Assembly: GCF_024397895.1 (NCBI RefSeq)
Contig: NZ_CP073346.1
Span: 4,278,001 to 4,342,000, forward strand
Origin: Pseudomonas benzenivorans
GTDB lineage: Bacteria > Pseudomonadota > Gammaproteobacteria > Pseudomonadales > Pseudomonadaceae
Direction: 5' to 3'
Length of the DNA stretch: 64,000 bases
Shown here: one piece after another, positions 46,236 to 55,310 of the stretch
Layout of the letters: each line of letters opens with the position of its first letter
How positions within the stretch are numbered: position 1 is the stretch's first letter
Translations under genes and position numbers: made by a program
Notes under the pieces: model-generated
Told to the model about the DNA's origin: nothing
The model's input: the letters and a program-made list of their open reading frames with translations, nothing else
The model's database searches: none

Positions 46236-47396
46236 GTGGCGCACCCGGATGCTTGGTTGGATGAGGTTCACCCCAGCCCCTATGCCGAGCAGCTTGCCCA
46301 GGGCTTTCGCGCCTTGCGCTTCGGACCCGCGCTCGAACGCGAGTACCGGGTCTATGTCCTGCAAGACAGTCTGGTGCTCAAGCGTATCGCCCTGAGCGTT
46401 GCCATGGTGCTGTGGCTGGCGTTCGCGGCATTGGACTTCGTGATGGTTCAAGGTCCGCAAGTATGGGGGATGCTCGGCGTTCGCCTGGTGGTCTTTGCCC
46501 TGTTGGCGATTTGTGCCTGGCCGATGTTTCGCCGCGACTGCCTGCGGCTGACGCTGCCCTTGAGCCTGCTGTGCATCCTGGCCCTCGGCGTGGGCGCCGC
46601 CTTGGTGGTCGGCATCGCTCATCGGGCCGACCCGACGTACCCCTATGAGGGGCTGCTGCTGATCAGCATGGGGGCCTACTTCCTGATCGGCTTGCGTCTG
46701 GGCGAAGCGGCCGGCTGTGCCTTGCTGGTACTCCTCAGTTATGTGGCAGCCGAACTCTGGGCCGGTCTGGCGACGCCGCAGCTGATCAATAACTGCGTGT
46801 TTCTGCTGTTCAGCAACCTGATCGGCGCCGTCGGCTGCTACCTGCTGGAGTTCAAGTCGCGCGAACATTTTTTGATCAGTCGCCTGATGCGCATCCTGGC
46901 CGACCACGACAGTCTGACTGGGCTGAACAACCGCCGCAGTTTCAATCGTCAGTTCGAGCGGCTGCGCCGTCAGGCCCAGCGTGAGGGGCGCTCCCTGGCG
47001 TTGCTGCTTTGTGACATCGATCATTTCAAAGCCTACAACGACTGCTACGGCCATCAGGCCGGCGACGGTGTTCTGCAGCAGGTCGCCAGCCTGCTGCAAG
47101 CAGTGGGGCGTCGCCCGCTGGATATGGCGGTGCGCCTGGGCGGCGAGGAGTTCGCCGTGCTCCTTTACGACATAGGCCATAAAGAGGCGCGTCAGCGCGC
47201 GGAAGTGTTGCGATCCAGCCTGGAGCAGCTGGGTATTCGGCATGAGCGCTCGGACACCGCAAGCATGCTGACCATGTCTATTGGTGTCGCCTGCTTTTTG
47301 CCCGGCGGAGAGGGCGGTTTCGCGCAGTTGTACGAGCATGCCGACCGCGCGCTTTACGAGGCCAAGGCCTTCGGCCGCAACCAGGTCGTGGCCTAG
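46236..47396 (+). CDS. membrane diguanylate cyclase (GGEEF)
   Basis: 386 aa from a GTG at 46236, with AGAGG at 46226-46230. Six hydrophobic segments between residues 50 and 205 form an unassigned membrane sensor; the GGDEF domain follows (about 220-386) with DHDSLTGLNNRRSFN, CDIDHFKAYNDCYGH and the active site GGEEF at 302-306. The inhibitory RxxD site is RPLD at 293-296, so c-di-GMP feedback is expected. No EAL or HD-GYP partner. It could contribute c-di-GMP sensed by LapD (inference from co-location only). Confidence 0.92.
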   Translation: MAHPDAWLDEVHPSPYAEQLAQGFRALRFGPALEREYRVYVLQDSLVLKRIALSVAMVLWLAFAALDFVMVQGPQVWGMLGVRLVVFALLAICAWPMFRRDCLRLTLPLSLLCILALGVGAALVVGIAHRADPTYPYEGLLLISMGAYFLIGLRLGEAAGCALLVLLSYVAAELWAGLATPQLINNCVFLLFSNLIGAVGCYLLEFKSREHFLISRLMRILADHDSLTGLNNRRSFNRQFERLRRQAQREGRSLALLLCDIDHFKAYNDCYGHQAGDGVLQQVASLLQAVGRRPLDMAVRLGGEEFAVLLYDIGHKEARQRAEVLRSSLEQLGIRHERSDTASMLTMSIGVACFLPGGEGGFAQLYEHADRALYEAKAFGRNQVVA

Positions 47397-47504
47397 CACG
47401 GTCGCTTGGCCGCTTTTGCCCCAGGGTCTGACGCGGTTGGTGAATGCCGCGGCGGCAGCCCGGGTGCTAGCATCGCCCTGGTCTTTCCCGCGAGGCCACC
47501 CAAG

Positions 47505-48521
47505 ATGGAGCGCTTGATTCAGGACGACGGCCAGCCGCACTACGGCATCTTCACTACGCCGCCTAAGCGGATCAACTACCGCGATTTCGATTTTCGCTCG
47601 CCCATGGGCCGGCGCCTGGGAGCCCTGGCCAAGTGGCGGCGCTTCCACCAGTTTCAGTATTTCGGCTTGATCAGCGAGCAGCTGATCGTCGGGTGCGCCC
47701 TGGCCAACCTGAGCCTGGCCGGCATCGGGTTCGTCTACCTGTTCCATCCCCCCAGCGGGCGCATGATCGAACGGCAGTTCAAGTTGCCATTCGGCTTCGG
47801 CACGCACTTTTCCCAGCAACCGGACGATGGCCTGTGCGAACTGCGCAGCGGCCGCAACCTGCTGCGCCTGGAAAATCGACCGAGTCCGAAGGAGAAGCGC
47901 CTGCTGGTCGAGCTGGACGACGGAACCCGGATCGATGCCTGCTTCTCCGAGGACGAACCGCGCTTCCAGCCCATGTGCATCAGCACGCCTGCCGCGGTGA
48001 ACGGCTGGGTCTATGCGCAGAAGGTGGCCGGGGTGCGCTGCGCCGGGGAGGTCAGAAGCAGCCTGGGTGACTTCGATCTGCAGCGCCTCGGCGCTTTTGC
48101 CCACCACGATTGGTCGGCCGGCTACATGCGTCCGGAAACCCACTGGAACTGGGCTTGTCTCTCGGGCCAGGTCGCCGGCCGGCGGCTCGGCCTGAATTTG
48201 TCCTGCGGGGTGAACGAGACCAGCTACACCGAGAACTGCTACTGGCTGGATGGCGAGTTGCTCAAGGTCGATACGGTGCGCTTCGCCTTCGACCGACAGC
48301 GGCCGTTGCACCCCTGGTGCATCAGTTCCCAGGACGGTCAGGTGGCGCTGCGGTTCGAGGCGCGCGGGCAGCATCAGGAACGCATGAACCTGGGTATTCT
48401 GGCCAGCAACTTCAAGCAGATATTCGGTCAGTTCAGCGGCGTGCTGCGTCCGCCGGGGCGTGACGAGGTGCCGGTCGCCAATCTGTGGGGCTTTGTCGAA
48501 GATCAGTATGTGAGGTGGTGA
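47505..48521 (+). CDS. DUF2804 family protein
   Basis: 338 aa from the ATG at 47505 (MERLIQDDGQPHYGIF); longer in-frame starts at 47406 lack a ribosome site. Beta-rich soluble protein with PKRINYRDFDFRSPMGRRLG, HFSQQPDDGLCELR, AHHDWSAGYMRPETHWNWAC and ENCYWLDGEL, features of DUF2804, whose fold is related to hydroxyneurosporene-dehydratase-like lipocalins. No signal peptide. Function unknown. Separate from the cyclase by about 108 bases and from the MarR gene by 81. Confidence 0.87.
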   Translation: MERLIQDDGQPHYGIFTTPPKRINYRDFDFRSPMGRRLGALAKWRRFHQFQYFGLISEQLIVGCALANLSLAGIGFVYLFHPPSGRMIERQFKLPFGFGTHFSQQPDDGLCELRSGRNLLRLENRPSPKEKRLLVELDDGTRIDACFSEDEPRFQPMCISTPAAVNGWVYAQKVAGVRCAGEVRSSLGDFDLQRLGAFAHHDWSAGYMRPETHWNWACLSGQVAGRRLGLNLSCGVNETSYTENCYWLDGELLKVDTVRFAFDRQRPLHPWCISSQDGQVALRFEARGQHQERMNLGILASNFKQIFGQFSGVLRPPGRDEVPVANLWGFVEDQYVRW

Positions 48522-48564
48522 ACCCTTCGTAGGGGTTGCCCTCGGAACAGGGTTCTGATTAGCT

Positions 48565-48579
48565 TACTAATTATTAGTA
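48565..48579. promoter_or_regulatory. likely MarR operator before the marR-MFS pair
   Basis: TACTAAT-T-ATTAGTA: a perfect 7+1+7 inverted repeat 24 bases before the MarR start. MarR proteins bind short AT-rich palindromes overlapping their own promoter, so autoregulation of the operon is likely. Confidence 0.7.
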
Positions 48580-48602
48580 TTTGATGATTATAAGAGCTAT
48601 CC

Positions 48603-49037
48603 ATGTCGCAGACCGATCAACACCGTTTCGCCATGCAAATCGCCCAGCTATCCCGCGCCTGGCGCGCCGAGCTGGATCGCCGCCTGGTTGGACTCGGACT
48701 CTCCCAGGCCCGCTGGCTGGTGCTGCTGCACCTGGCCCGTTTCGAAGAATTGCCGACCCAGCGCGAGCTGGCGCAGAGCGTCGGCGTCGAGGGGCCGACC
48801 CTGGCGCGCCTGCTCGACAGTCTCGAGGCCCAGGGCTTGGTGAGCCGTCAGGCCGTCCCGGAGGATCGCCGGGCCAAGAAGATCTGCCTGAGTCCGCAGG
48901 CCCAGCCACTGATCGAGAAGATCGAGGCGATCTCCACCCAGTTGCGCAAGGAGTGTTTTGCCGGCATCGAGGAGGAGGAGCTGCGCCGCTGCCAGCAGGT
49001 ACACGCAAGGATTCTGGGCAACCTGGAAAAGCGTTAA
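48603..49037 (+). CDS. MarR/SlyA family transcriptional regulator
   Basis: 144 aa. Winged helix with the recognition part TQRELAQSVGVEGPTLARLL (about 56-75) and the wing QAVPEDRRAKKICLS; long N- and C-terminal helices for dimerisation. The MFS pump gene starts with ATG overlapping its TAA by one base, so the regulator and pump are co-expressed. A likely repressor of the pump that is relieved by a small aromatic or drug-like ligand. The palindrome at 48565-48579 is its probable site. Confidence 0.92.
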   Translation: MSQTDQHRFAMQIAQLSRAWRAELDRRLVGLGLSQARWLVLLHLARFEELPTQRELAQSVGVEGPTLARLLDSLEAQGLVSRQAVPEDRRAKKICLSPQAQPLIEKIEAISTQLRKECFAGIEEEELRRCQQVHARILGNLEKR

Positions 49038-50440
49038 TGGCCGAAGACCTGCAAACCCTGCAGGAGCGCTTCGGCGCGCGCTATCCGCGCTGGCTGCTGG
49101 GCGTGCTGATGATAGGCAGCATGGCCATGGTGGTGGCCTCGACCACCATCAACGTGGCTTTGCCGGCGATCATGGCGGACTTCGCCATTGGTCGGCCGGT
49201 GGCGCAGTGGTTGTCCACCGGTTTCCTCGCGGCGATGACCGCCGGGCTGCTGTTGGCCGCCTGGGCGCACGCGCGCTGGGGCGCCCGGCGCACGGCGCAG
49301 ATAGGCCTGGGCCTGTTCATTCTCACCTCGCTGCTGGCCGTGCAGGCCCAGGAGGCCTGGCAGCTGATTGCCTTGCGCATCGTGCAAGGCCTGTGCGCCG
49401 GAATCGTCCAGCCATTGGCCATGGTGCTGATTTTTCGCGTGTTCGCCGATGGCGGGCGGGGCATGGCCCTGGGGCTGTACGGCCTCGGGGTGATGGTGGC
49501 ACCCACCCTGGGGCCGAGCATGGGCGGTTATCTGGTCGACCATTTTGGCTGGCCGGCGGTGTTCTGGCTGCCGTTGCCGTTGTGTGGGCTGGCATTGCTG
49601 GGAGGGCAGTGGCTGCTGCCCAATCAGCGGGAGAAAAGCACGCCATTGCTGGACATTGCCGCCTTCGCGCTGCTGTGCGTGGCGCTGTTCGCCTCCCTCG
49701 GTGCCCTGGCCGAGGCGCAGCGCTTCCCCTGGGAGGCGCCGCGGGTCTGGCTCCCTGGATTGGTCGGGCTGCTGGCCTGCGCCGGCTTCTTCGCCCGCAG
49801 CCGGCGCAGTGTGCGTCCCCTGCTGCCGCTGAACTTGTGGCGGCATCGGGGATTTCGCAGCGCCAGTTGGGTCGCGCTGACCCTGGGGCTGGGGTTGTAT
49901 GGCTCGACCTATCTGATCCCGCTCTACCTGCAGACGATCCAGGGCTACGGCGCTGGCCTGGCGGGATTGCTGCTGCTGCCCACCGGCGTGTTGATGGGGG
50001 CGGCGTCTTTCACCGGCGGTTGGCTGAGCGATCGAGCCTCAGCGCCGCTGTTGCTGGGCGGTGGTTTGCTGATATTTGCCCTGTCCTGCGCTGGGCTCGG
50101 CTGGCTCGAGCAGGGGGCGTCGTTCATTCTCCTGTGCTTCTGGGCCTGTGTCGGGCGGATCGGTCTCGGCCTGTTGCTGCCAGCACTGAGTACCGGCTCG
50201 CTGGATATCCTCAGCCCGCAGGAGCTGGCTCAGGGCGCCGGCGCCATCACCTTCGTGCGGCAGTTGGGTGGTGCCATCGGGGTCAACCTGCTGACGTTCT
50301 TTCTCGAGTGGCGGCATGGGGCCGAGGGCGGCCATGGTGTGGCCGAGGCGCAGGCTTTCCAGCAGAGCTTCTGGTTGATGGCAGCAGTTTTTGCCCTCAC
50401 CGTGCTGGCCGCCGGGGGCGTTCGCCAAGCTGCGCGCTGA
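49037..50440 (+). CDS. MFS multidrug efflux transporter, DHA2 (EmrB-like) family
   Basis: 467 aa; start ATG at 49037 overlapping the marR stop by one base. About 14 hydrophobic helices. Family motifs: WLSTGFLAAMTAGLLLAAWA near helix 2, and GLYGLGVMVAPTLGPSMGGY, motif C of drug:H+ antiporters. Later helices contain GSTYLIPLYLQTIQGYGAGL and ITFVRQLGGAIGVN. DHA2 pumps work alone in the inner membrane or with an EmrA-like adaptor; no adaptor gene is nearby. Regulated with, and probably by, the MarR protein. Confidence 0.92.
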   Translation: MAEDLQTLQERFGARYPRWLLGVLMIGSMAMVVASTTINVALPAIMADFAIGRPVAQWLSTGFLAAMTAGLLLAAWAHARWGARRTAQIGLGLFILTSLLAVQAQEAWQLIALRIVQGLCAGIVQPLAMVLIFRVFADGGRGMALGLYGLGVMVAPTLGPSMGGYLVDHFGWPAVFWLPLPLCGLALLGGQWLLPNQREKSTPLLDIAAFALLCVALFASLGALAEAQRFPWEAPRVWLPGLVGLLACAGFFARSRRSVRPLLPLNLWRHRGFRSASWVALTLGLGLYGSTYLIPLYLQTIQGYGAGLAGLLLLPTGVLMGAASFTGGWLSDRASAPLLLGGGLLIFALSCAGLGWLEQGASFILLCFWACVGRIGLGLLLPALSTGSLDILSPQELAQGAGAITFVRQLGGAIGVNLLTFFLEWRHGAEGGHGVAEAQAFQQSFWLMAAVFALTVLAAGGVRQAAR

Positions 50441-50702
50441 GCGTTAAAGAAAACGGCTCAGTTAATCGCGGGTCTTTCCTGCTTTCTTGTCCGCTGGCCA
50501 TATGCTGTGCCGCTGTTTGGCCACTAAACTGCGCAAAGTCGATAAATGTGACCATACTCACTGTTAAGCCGGGCTCGACACGGAGTGTTGTTCCCGGCGA
50601 ACTATTTGCTTAACCACCTGACTCCACCACTCACAGGACGTGTAAAGCCGAGGGCTAACCAGTGGTGAGAATGTTCAGGTCGGAGTTTCCGGGGGAGGTC
50701 AT

Positions 50703-52817
50703 ATGGCTCGGGTTCGCCACTTACTGCTTGGCCTGGCATCCAGTTCCGCGCTCTATTCTGGCCTGGTGCCCGCCTTGGGGTTGGGTGAAATCACCCTGCA
50801 TTCGGCGTTGAATCAACCGCTCGAAGCGGACATCGAGCTGCTTGAGGTCGATGACCTGGGTGCCGATGACCTCAAGGTCAGGCTGGCGCCGGCTGAGGTG
50901 TTCAGCCGCTCGGGCGTCGATCGCCTGTACTTTCTCAATGATCTCAGGTTTACCCCGCTGCTGCGTGGCGGCAGTGGCGTCATCCGGGTCCGCTCGAACC
51001 AGCCGGTGCGCGAGCCCTATCTGAACTTTATCGTCGAAGTGGCTCGGCCCAATGGCCGTTTGCTTCGCGAATACACCCTGTTGCTCGATCCGCCAGGCTC
51101 ATCGGCCTACCGCACCGTTGCTGTGGCGCCGGCGGCGCCAGTCACTCGGGTTCGGGCAAAGCTGGATGTCGCCTCCGCGGTGCCAAGCGCCTCGCGACCC
51201 AAGCCGGCGGCGAGCTTGGACGCGCGCTATCAAGTGGTGCGCGGCGACAGCCTGTGGAAGATTGCCGCGCGCTTGCGCACCGAAGGCAGTCAGGCGTCCC
51301 AGCAGGCGCTGATGGACGAGATTCATGCGCTCAATCCCCAGGCCTTCGCCGGTGGCGATGCCAACCGCTTGCTGGCCAACGTCGAGTTGCTGCTGCCCGA
51401 TTCGGCCGCAGCGGTGCAGCAGACCCGGACCGCCGACGCGGCGCCGGAACCGGCAGTCGAGTCTCAGGTCGCTACGGCTGCCGAGGCGCCAGCGTCTGAA
51501 CCCCTCGATCCGCAGATCGAGCTGATCCTCCAAACGCAGCGTCGCGTGGAGCAGGAACTGGCCGCCCAGGCCGCGGAAACGCTGCAGTTGCAGCAGCAGT
51601 TGGCCGAGGCCCAGGCCCAGGTCCAGCAGTTGCAGGCGCAGATGGACAGCAAGGATCAGCAGCTTGCGGTGCTGCAGGCCCAGTTGGCCGATGCCGGCCA
51701 GCTCAGCCAGGCGCAACCCGTTGTCGCGCCGCAAACGGCCGAGGCGCCGGTGCTGGCCGAGTCAGGCGCGCCCGATGCCATTCAGGGGCGTAACTGGGTC
51801 GGGGCCGGCTTTGCCGCGCTGCTGCTGTTGCTGGCAAGCATTGCCGGTTTGTTGTGGCGTTCGAGCCGCCGCCATGCCGAGAAAGTGGCTGAGGCGCAGA
51901 CGAAGTTGGAGCCTCAGGTCGTTGCGATGGACGCTGACGAAGACACCGACCTGTCACCTGCTGTGCAGCAGCCGAAGGTGGCCCGCCAGAAACCTCAGGT
52001 CCAGGTGCCGGCCGCCGCGCCGGTCCGTCAGGCACCGGCTGCCGACGCCCTGGAGGGTGTCGATATCTACATTGCCTATGGTCGCTTCGGCGAAGCAGCC
52101 GCGGTGCTGCGCGATGCCCTCGACGCTCAGCCGGAGCGCAATGATCTGCGCTTTCGCCTGATGGAGGTGTTGGCCCAGCAGGGTGATGTGCAGGGCTTTG
52201 CCGAACAGGAAGCGATCTTTCGCGAAGACGGGGACAGCGCATCGTCCGTCGACGAACTCAAGACCCGCTACCCGCAACTGGGCACCGAGCCGGCGATCGA
52301 CGCCCTGGAGGATGCGGTGCTCGACTTCGAGGATGCCCCCGTACCGGCGAAGTCGTCGGCACCGGTGTCCAGCGCTGAAGAGTTGGAAGATTTTCAGCTC
52401 AACCTGGACGACCTGTCGCTGGACGCCGACTGGGATCTGGTCACCCCGTTCGAGTCTCCTGCTAGCAAGAAGGCGGCGGCGGATGACGAGCAGAAAGCGC
52501 AGATTGACGATGCTCCGCGCCTAGGCAGCCCCTTCGCCGGTTCGATGCTGGTCGAGGAGGCACCGGCCGAGGACTGGTCGCAGGACGAGCTGGACGAGAA
52601 TTTCCGCAGCCAGCCGCAAGTATCCGACAGCCCCTTGATGCTTGAACTCGACCATCTGGCGAGTGACCCGGAGAACCTCACCAAGCTCAACCTGGCGCTG
52701 GCCTATATCGAACAGGGCAGCCTCGAAAGCGCCCTCGATATTCTCAACGAAGTGATCAGCGAGGGTGACGAGGCGCAAAAGCAGCAAGCCCTCGAGTTGC
52801 TGGCAAAAATCGCCTGA
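50703..52817 (+). CDS. FimV-like pole/peptidoglycan-binding protein
   Basis: 704 aa; GGAGG lies 4 bases before the ATG at 50703. Signal peptide about 1-27 (ending VPALGLG), FimV N-terminal domain (about 28-140: EITLHSALNQPLEADIELLE), LysM at 176-231 (YQVVRGDSLWKIAA), coiled coil about 265-330, one membrane helix about 368-386, and a cytoplasmic acidic region with TPR-like segments, ending ALDILNEVISEGDEAQKQQAL. FimV recruits polar and twitching machinery and influences type IV pili. It is shorter than P. aeruginosa FimV (919 aa) and lies away from the truA/asd neighbourhood, so it is probably a second paralogue. It stands alone and ends at a terminator. Confidence 0.88.
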   Translation: MARVRHLLLGLASSSALYSGLVPALGLGEITLHSALNQPLEADIELLEVDDLGADDLKVRLAPAEVFSRSGVDRLYFLNDLRFTPLLRGGSGVIRVRSNQPVREPYLNFIVEVARPNGRLLREYTLLLDPPGSSAYRTVAVAPAAPVTRVRAKLDVASAVPSASRPKPAASLDARYQVVRGDSLWKIAARLRTEGSQASQQALMDEIHALNPQAFAGGDANRLLANVELLLPDSAAAVQQTRTADAAPEPAVESQVATAAEAPASEPLDPQIELILQTQRRVEQELAAQAAETLQLQQQLAEAQAQVQQLQAQMDSKDQQLAVLQAQLADAGQLSQAQPVVAPQTAEAPVLAESGAPDAIQGRNWVGAGFAALLLLLASIAGLLWRSSRRHAEKVAEAQTKLEPQVVAMDADEDTDLSPAVQQPKVARQKPQVQVPAAAPVRQAPAADALEGVDIYIAYGRFGEAAAVLRDALDAQPERNDLRFRLMEVLAQQGDVQGFAEQEAIFREDGDSASSVDELKTRYPQLGTEPAIDALEDAVLDFEDAPVPAKSSAPVSSAEELEDFQLNLDDLSLDADWDLVTPFESPASKKAAADDEQKAQIDDAPRLGSPFAGSMLVEEAPAEDWSQDELDENFRSQPQVSDSPLMLELDHLASDPENLTKLNLALAYIEQGSLESALDILNEVISEGDEAQKQQALELLAKIA

Positions 52818-52849
52818 CGGCGCTCGCCGAAGGTAGCCAAACAGAAAGG

Positions 52850-52880
52850 CCCGTCCAAGTTCAGCTGGACGGGTTTTTTT
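52850..52880 (+). terminator. terminator of the FimV-like gene
   Basis: CCCGTCCA (52850-52857), 8-base loop, TGGACGGG (52866-52873), then seven T. 33 bases after the stop. Confidence 0.92.
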
Positions 52881-52942
52881 CTGCCCGTGCCTACCGCAAC
52901 GAGCCTATCATCGCGCGCTCGTTTCATACCCGGAGAACGCTC

Positions 52943-53236
52943 ATGTCCAGTCCCAAGGCCGAAGTGGTGATCACCTACTGTACTCAGTGTCAGTGGTTGC
53001 TCCGCGCCGCCTGGCTGGCTCAGGAGCTGCTGTCGACCTTCGCCGACGACCTGGCCAGGGTCAGTCTGGAGCCCGCCACCGGTGGAACCTTTCGCATCAC
53101 CTGCGACGGCGTGCAGATCTGGGAGCGCAAGGCCGATGGTGGCTTTCCCGAGGCCAAGGTGCTCAAGCAACGGGTGCGTGACCATATCGATCCGCAGCGT
53201 GATCTGGGCCATAGCGACCGCCCGCGCGACGCCTGA
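52943..53236 (+). CDS. SelT/SelW/SelH family thioredoxin-fold protein
   Basis: 97 aa with GGAG just upstream. Starts MSSPKAEVVITYCTQCQWLL with a CxxC motif at 13-16 (C in place of selenocysteine), then a short helix and the strand RVSLEPATGGTFRIT, and a C-terminal KADGGFPEAKVLKQRVRDHI. These Rdx proteins are thought to be small redox proteins; the partner is unknown. Its TGA is directly abutted by the convergent EamA stop. Confidence 0.9.
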   Translation: MSSPKAEVVITYCTQCQWLLRAAWLAQELLSTFADDLARVSLEPATGGTFRITCDGVQIWERKADGGFPEAKVLKQRVRDHIDPQRDLGHSDRPRDA

Positions 53237-54088
53237 TCAGCGTGCCAGGCGCGCCGAGGCGAAGATTGCCAGGATGATCAGGCAACCACCGGCGAACATG
53301 CGTACCGTCGGCACCTCCTGGAACAGCCACCAGGCGAAGGCGATGCCGTAGACCGGCTCCAGGGCGAAGATCACCGCCGCGCTGCGCGCCTTGATCACCC
53401 GCAGGCTGGCGACGAACAGGCTGTGGGCCAGGCCCGTGCAGAGCACCCCGAGCATGGCCAACCAGAACCAGTCGCGCCCGCTCAAGTCCGATAGCAGGGG
53501 CCAGGCCACGGGGGTGAAGCAGGCCAGTACGGTGAGGCTCTGCCACAGCGCGGCCTGTACCGGATCGACGCCACGGGTGCTGGCGCGGTTGAGCAAGGAC
53601 AGCAAGGCGAACAGCAAGCCTGAGAGCACGGCCCACAGCAGCCCGGCCGTGCCCTCACTGGCCAGGTCGAAGTGGGGGGTGACCAGAACCAACCCCAGGC
53701 AGACCACGCCGACCATCAGGTATTCGCTGGGGCGGGTGCGCTCGCGAAACAGTAAGCCTTCCAGCAGCACGGTGAAGGCCGGAAAGCTGGCAAAGCCGAG
53801 GGTGGCAATGGCCACGCCGGAGACGTTCACCGCCTGAAAGAAGGTCATCCAATGGGTGCCCAGCAGGAGTCCGCCGAGTATCAGCAGGCCCAGTTGGGCC
53901 GTGCTGGGGCGGTTTCCACGGGCCTGGCCGAACAGTTGGGCGAACAGGACCAGGGCCAGCACGGCGAACAAGGCTCGACCGACGGCTATGGCGAGCGGCG
54001 CGCTATCGGCCAGCTTGCCGAAAATTCCCGAAAGGCCGAACAGCAGGGCACCCAGGTGAATCGCAAGCAATGCCCGGCGTTCGTTCAT
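53237..54088 (-). CDS. EamA/DMT family inner-membrane transporter
   Basis: 283 aa, ten membrane helices in two EamA repeats (about 5-130 and 145-280), with RALFAVLALV in the first half and a second half containing HSLFVASLRVIKARSAAVIF and LEPVYGIAFAWWLF. Probably exports a metabolite such as an amino acid; substrate unknown. The ATG overlaps the stop of the upstream CsaA gene as ATGA, so they form an operon. Adjacent stop codons with the convergent SelW-like gene leave no intergenic space. Confidence 0.92.
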   Translation of the reverse strand: MNERRALLAIHLGALLFGLSGIFGKLADSAPLAIAVGRALFAVLALVLFAQLFGQARGNRPSTAQLGLLILGGLLLGTHWMTFFQAVNVSGVAIATLGFASFPAFTVLLEGLLFRERTRPSEYLMVGVVCLGLVLVTPHFDLASEGTAGLLWAVLSGLLFALLSLLNRASTRGVDPVQAALWQSLTVLACFTPVAWPLLSDLSGRDWFWLAMLGVLCTGLAHSLFVASLRVIKARSAAVIFALEPVYGIAFAWWLFQEVPTVRMFAGGCLIILAIFASARLAR

Positions 54089-54420
54089 GCCAGGCGCGCG
54101 CCATTGGGCAGCGGCTTGTCGAAGCTGGCCAGCACCACCTTGTTGTCGGCGTCATAGACGCCGGTCACCAGAATTTCCGAGCGCACGCCGGCGATGCGCT
54201 TGGGGGCGAAGTTGCACACGCACAGGACCTGGCGACCGATCAGCTCGTCGCTGCCGTAGTGGGCGGTGAGCTGGGCGCTGGAGGTTTTCACCCCGAGTTC
54301 GCCGAGGTCGACCCGCAGCACATAAGCGGGCTTCATTGCCTTCTCGTTCGGTTCGGCGGACAACACGGTACCCACGCGCAACTCCACTCGCTGAAAATCG
54401 TCCCATTCGATGTACTGCAT
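54085..54420 (-). CDS. CsaA-like tRNA-binding domain protein
   Basis: 111 aa, a single OB-fold of the EMAP-II/Trbp111 type: ELRVGTVLSAEPNEKAMKPA, VDLGELGVKTSSAQLTAHYG, CNFAPKRIAGVRSEILVTG. CsaA proteins bind tRNA and show chaperone activity in Bacillus; the proteobacterial role is not settled. First gene of a pair with the EamA transporter. The AraC gene stop lies 84 bases away on the same strand. Confidence 0.9.
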   Translation of the reverse strand: MQYIEWDDFQRVELRVGTVLSAEPNEKAMKPAYVLRVDLGELGVKTSSAQLTAHYGSDELIGRQVLCVCNFAPKRIAGVRSEILVTGVYDADNKVVLASFDKPLPNGARLA

Positions 54421-54503
54421 AGCGCCTCCAGGTCTGCTGTTGCTGGCAGTCTAGGGGACGTGCAGGGACGATGTCTGTCGCGGGACTCGCGCGCTTTGTC
54501 GCG

Positions 54504-55280
54504 TCACTCGCACGTGCGGCGCAACGCCCGCGGCGTCATGCCGAACTGGCGCGAGAGGGCGGCGGTGAAGGCACTCTGGGAGCTGTAGCCGACCCGCGCG
54601 GCGATCTCGCCGACGGCCAGCTGGCTGTGCTGCAGGAGCTGGCGGCCAAGTTGCAGGCGCCGACGACGGACGTATTCCATCGGCGTCTGCCCGGTTTCCT
54701 CCAGGAAGCGCGCATGAAAGCGCGCGGTGGACAGCCCCGCCAGACGCGCCAGGTCGCCCACCTGCAAGGGGTGCGCGGCATGTTGATCGATATGGGCGTC
54801 TATGGTCGCCAAAGGCAGGCTCTGGCGCGCGGCGTAACCCTGGGTTTCGGCCGTCAGACTGGCCAGCAGCAGGGCCGCACCCTGTTCGGCAATCAGCGGG
54901 TCGTTGATCGCACTGGCGGCGAGCCAGCTGACCAGCTGGCTTTGCCCCGGATCGAGGGTCAGGGCGCCGGGCCTGTCGAGCAGGCGCCGGCTGGCGTCGG
55001 CACGGCTGCCCAGTCGCTGGTGCAACCACTGCGCCGAGGGTACGTCGAGCACCAGGCATTGGCTGCCTTCTCGACTGCCGCAGGCATGTCGGGCGCCCTC
55101 GGGGACCACGGCGAGCGTCTGGCGGAGCACCTGACTGCCGAGGCCGTCCACCTCGAAGTCCAGTCGTCCGCTCAGGCCGAACACCAGCTGGGCGTGGTCA
55201 TGGCTATGGCTGAGCAGGTCGTGGCTGTAATGGCGCAGGGAAAGCAGCGAAGGCATGGTGGCGTCCTCGAACAAGGCCAT
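54504..55280 (-). CDS. AraC family transcriptional regulator (cupin type)
   Basis: 258 aa from 55280; a second start at 55256 (MPSLLSLRHYSHDLL) is possible. N-terminal cupin-like effector domain (HSHDHAQLVFGLSGRLDFEV), then a C-terminal double helix-turn-helix from about 160: LQVGDLARLAGLSTARFHARF and the AraC signature IAARVGYSSQSAFTAALSRQFG. The target may be the downstream CsaA-EamA pair, a common layout for AraC plus DMT transporter, but no binding site was recognised. Confidence 0.9.
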   Translation of the reverse strand: MALFEDATMPSLLSLRHYSHDLLSHSHDHAQLVFGLSGRLDFEVDGLGSQVLRQTLAVVPEGARHACGSREGSQCLVLDVPSAQWLHQRLGSRADASRRLLDRPGALTLDPGQSQLVSWLAASAINDPLIAEQGAALLLASLTAETQGYAARQSLPLATIDAHIDQHAAHPLQVGDLARLAGLSTARFHARFLEETGQTPMEYVRRRRLQLGRQLLQHSQLAVGEIAARVGYSSQSAFTAALSRQFGMTPRALRRTCE

Positions 55281-55310
55281 CAGTCTACCCCGGGTCGCGG
55301 GAAAATGGCG

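Noticed and set aside
46161..48374. 737-codon minus-strand frame opposite the cyclase and DUF2804 genes
   Set aside because: The plus-strand genes have GGEEF and DUF2804 features; the antisense frame has none.
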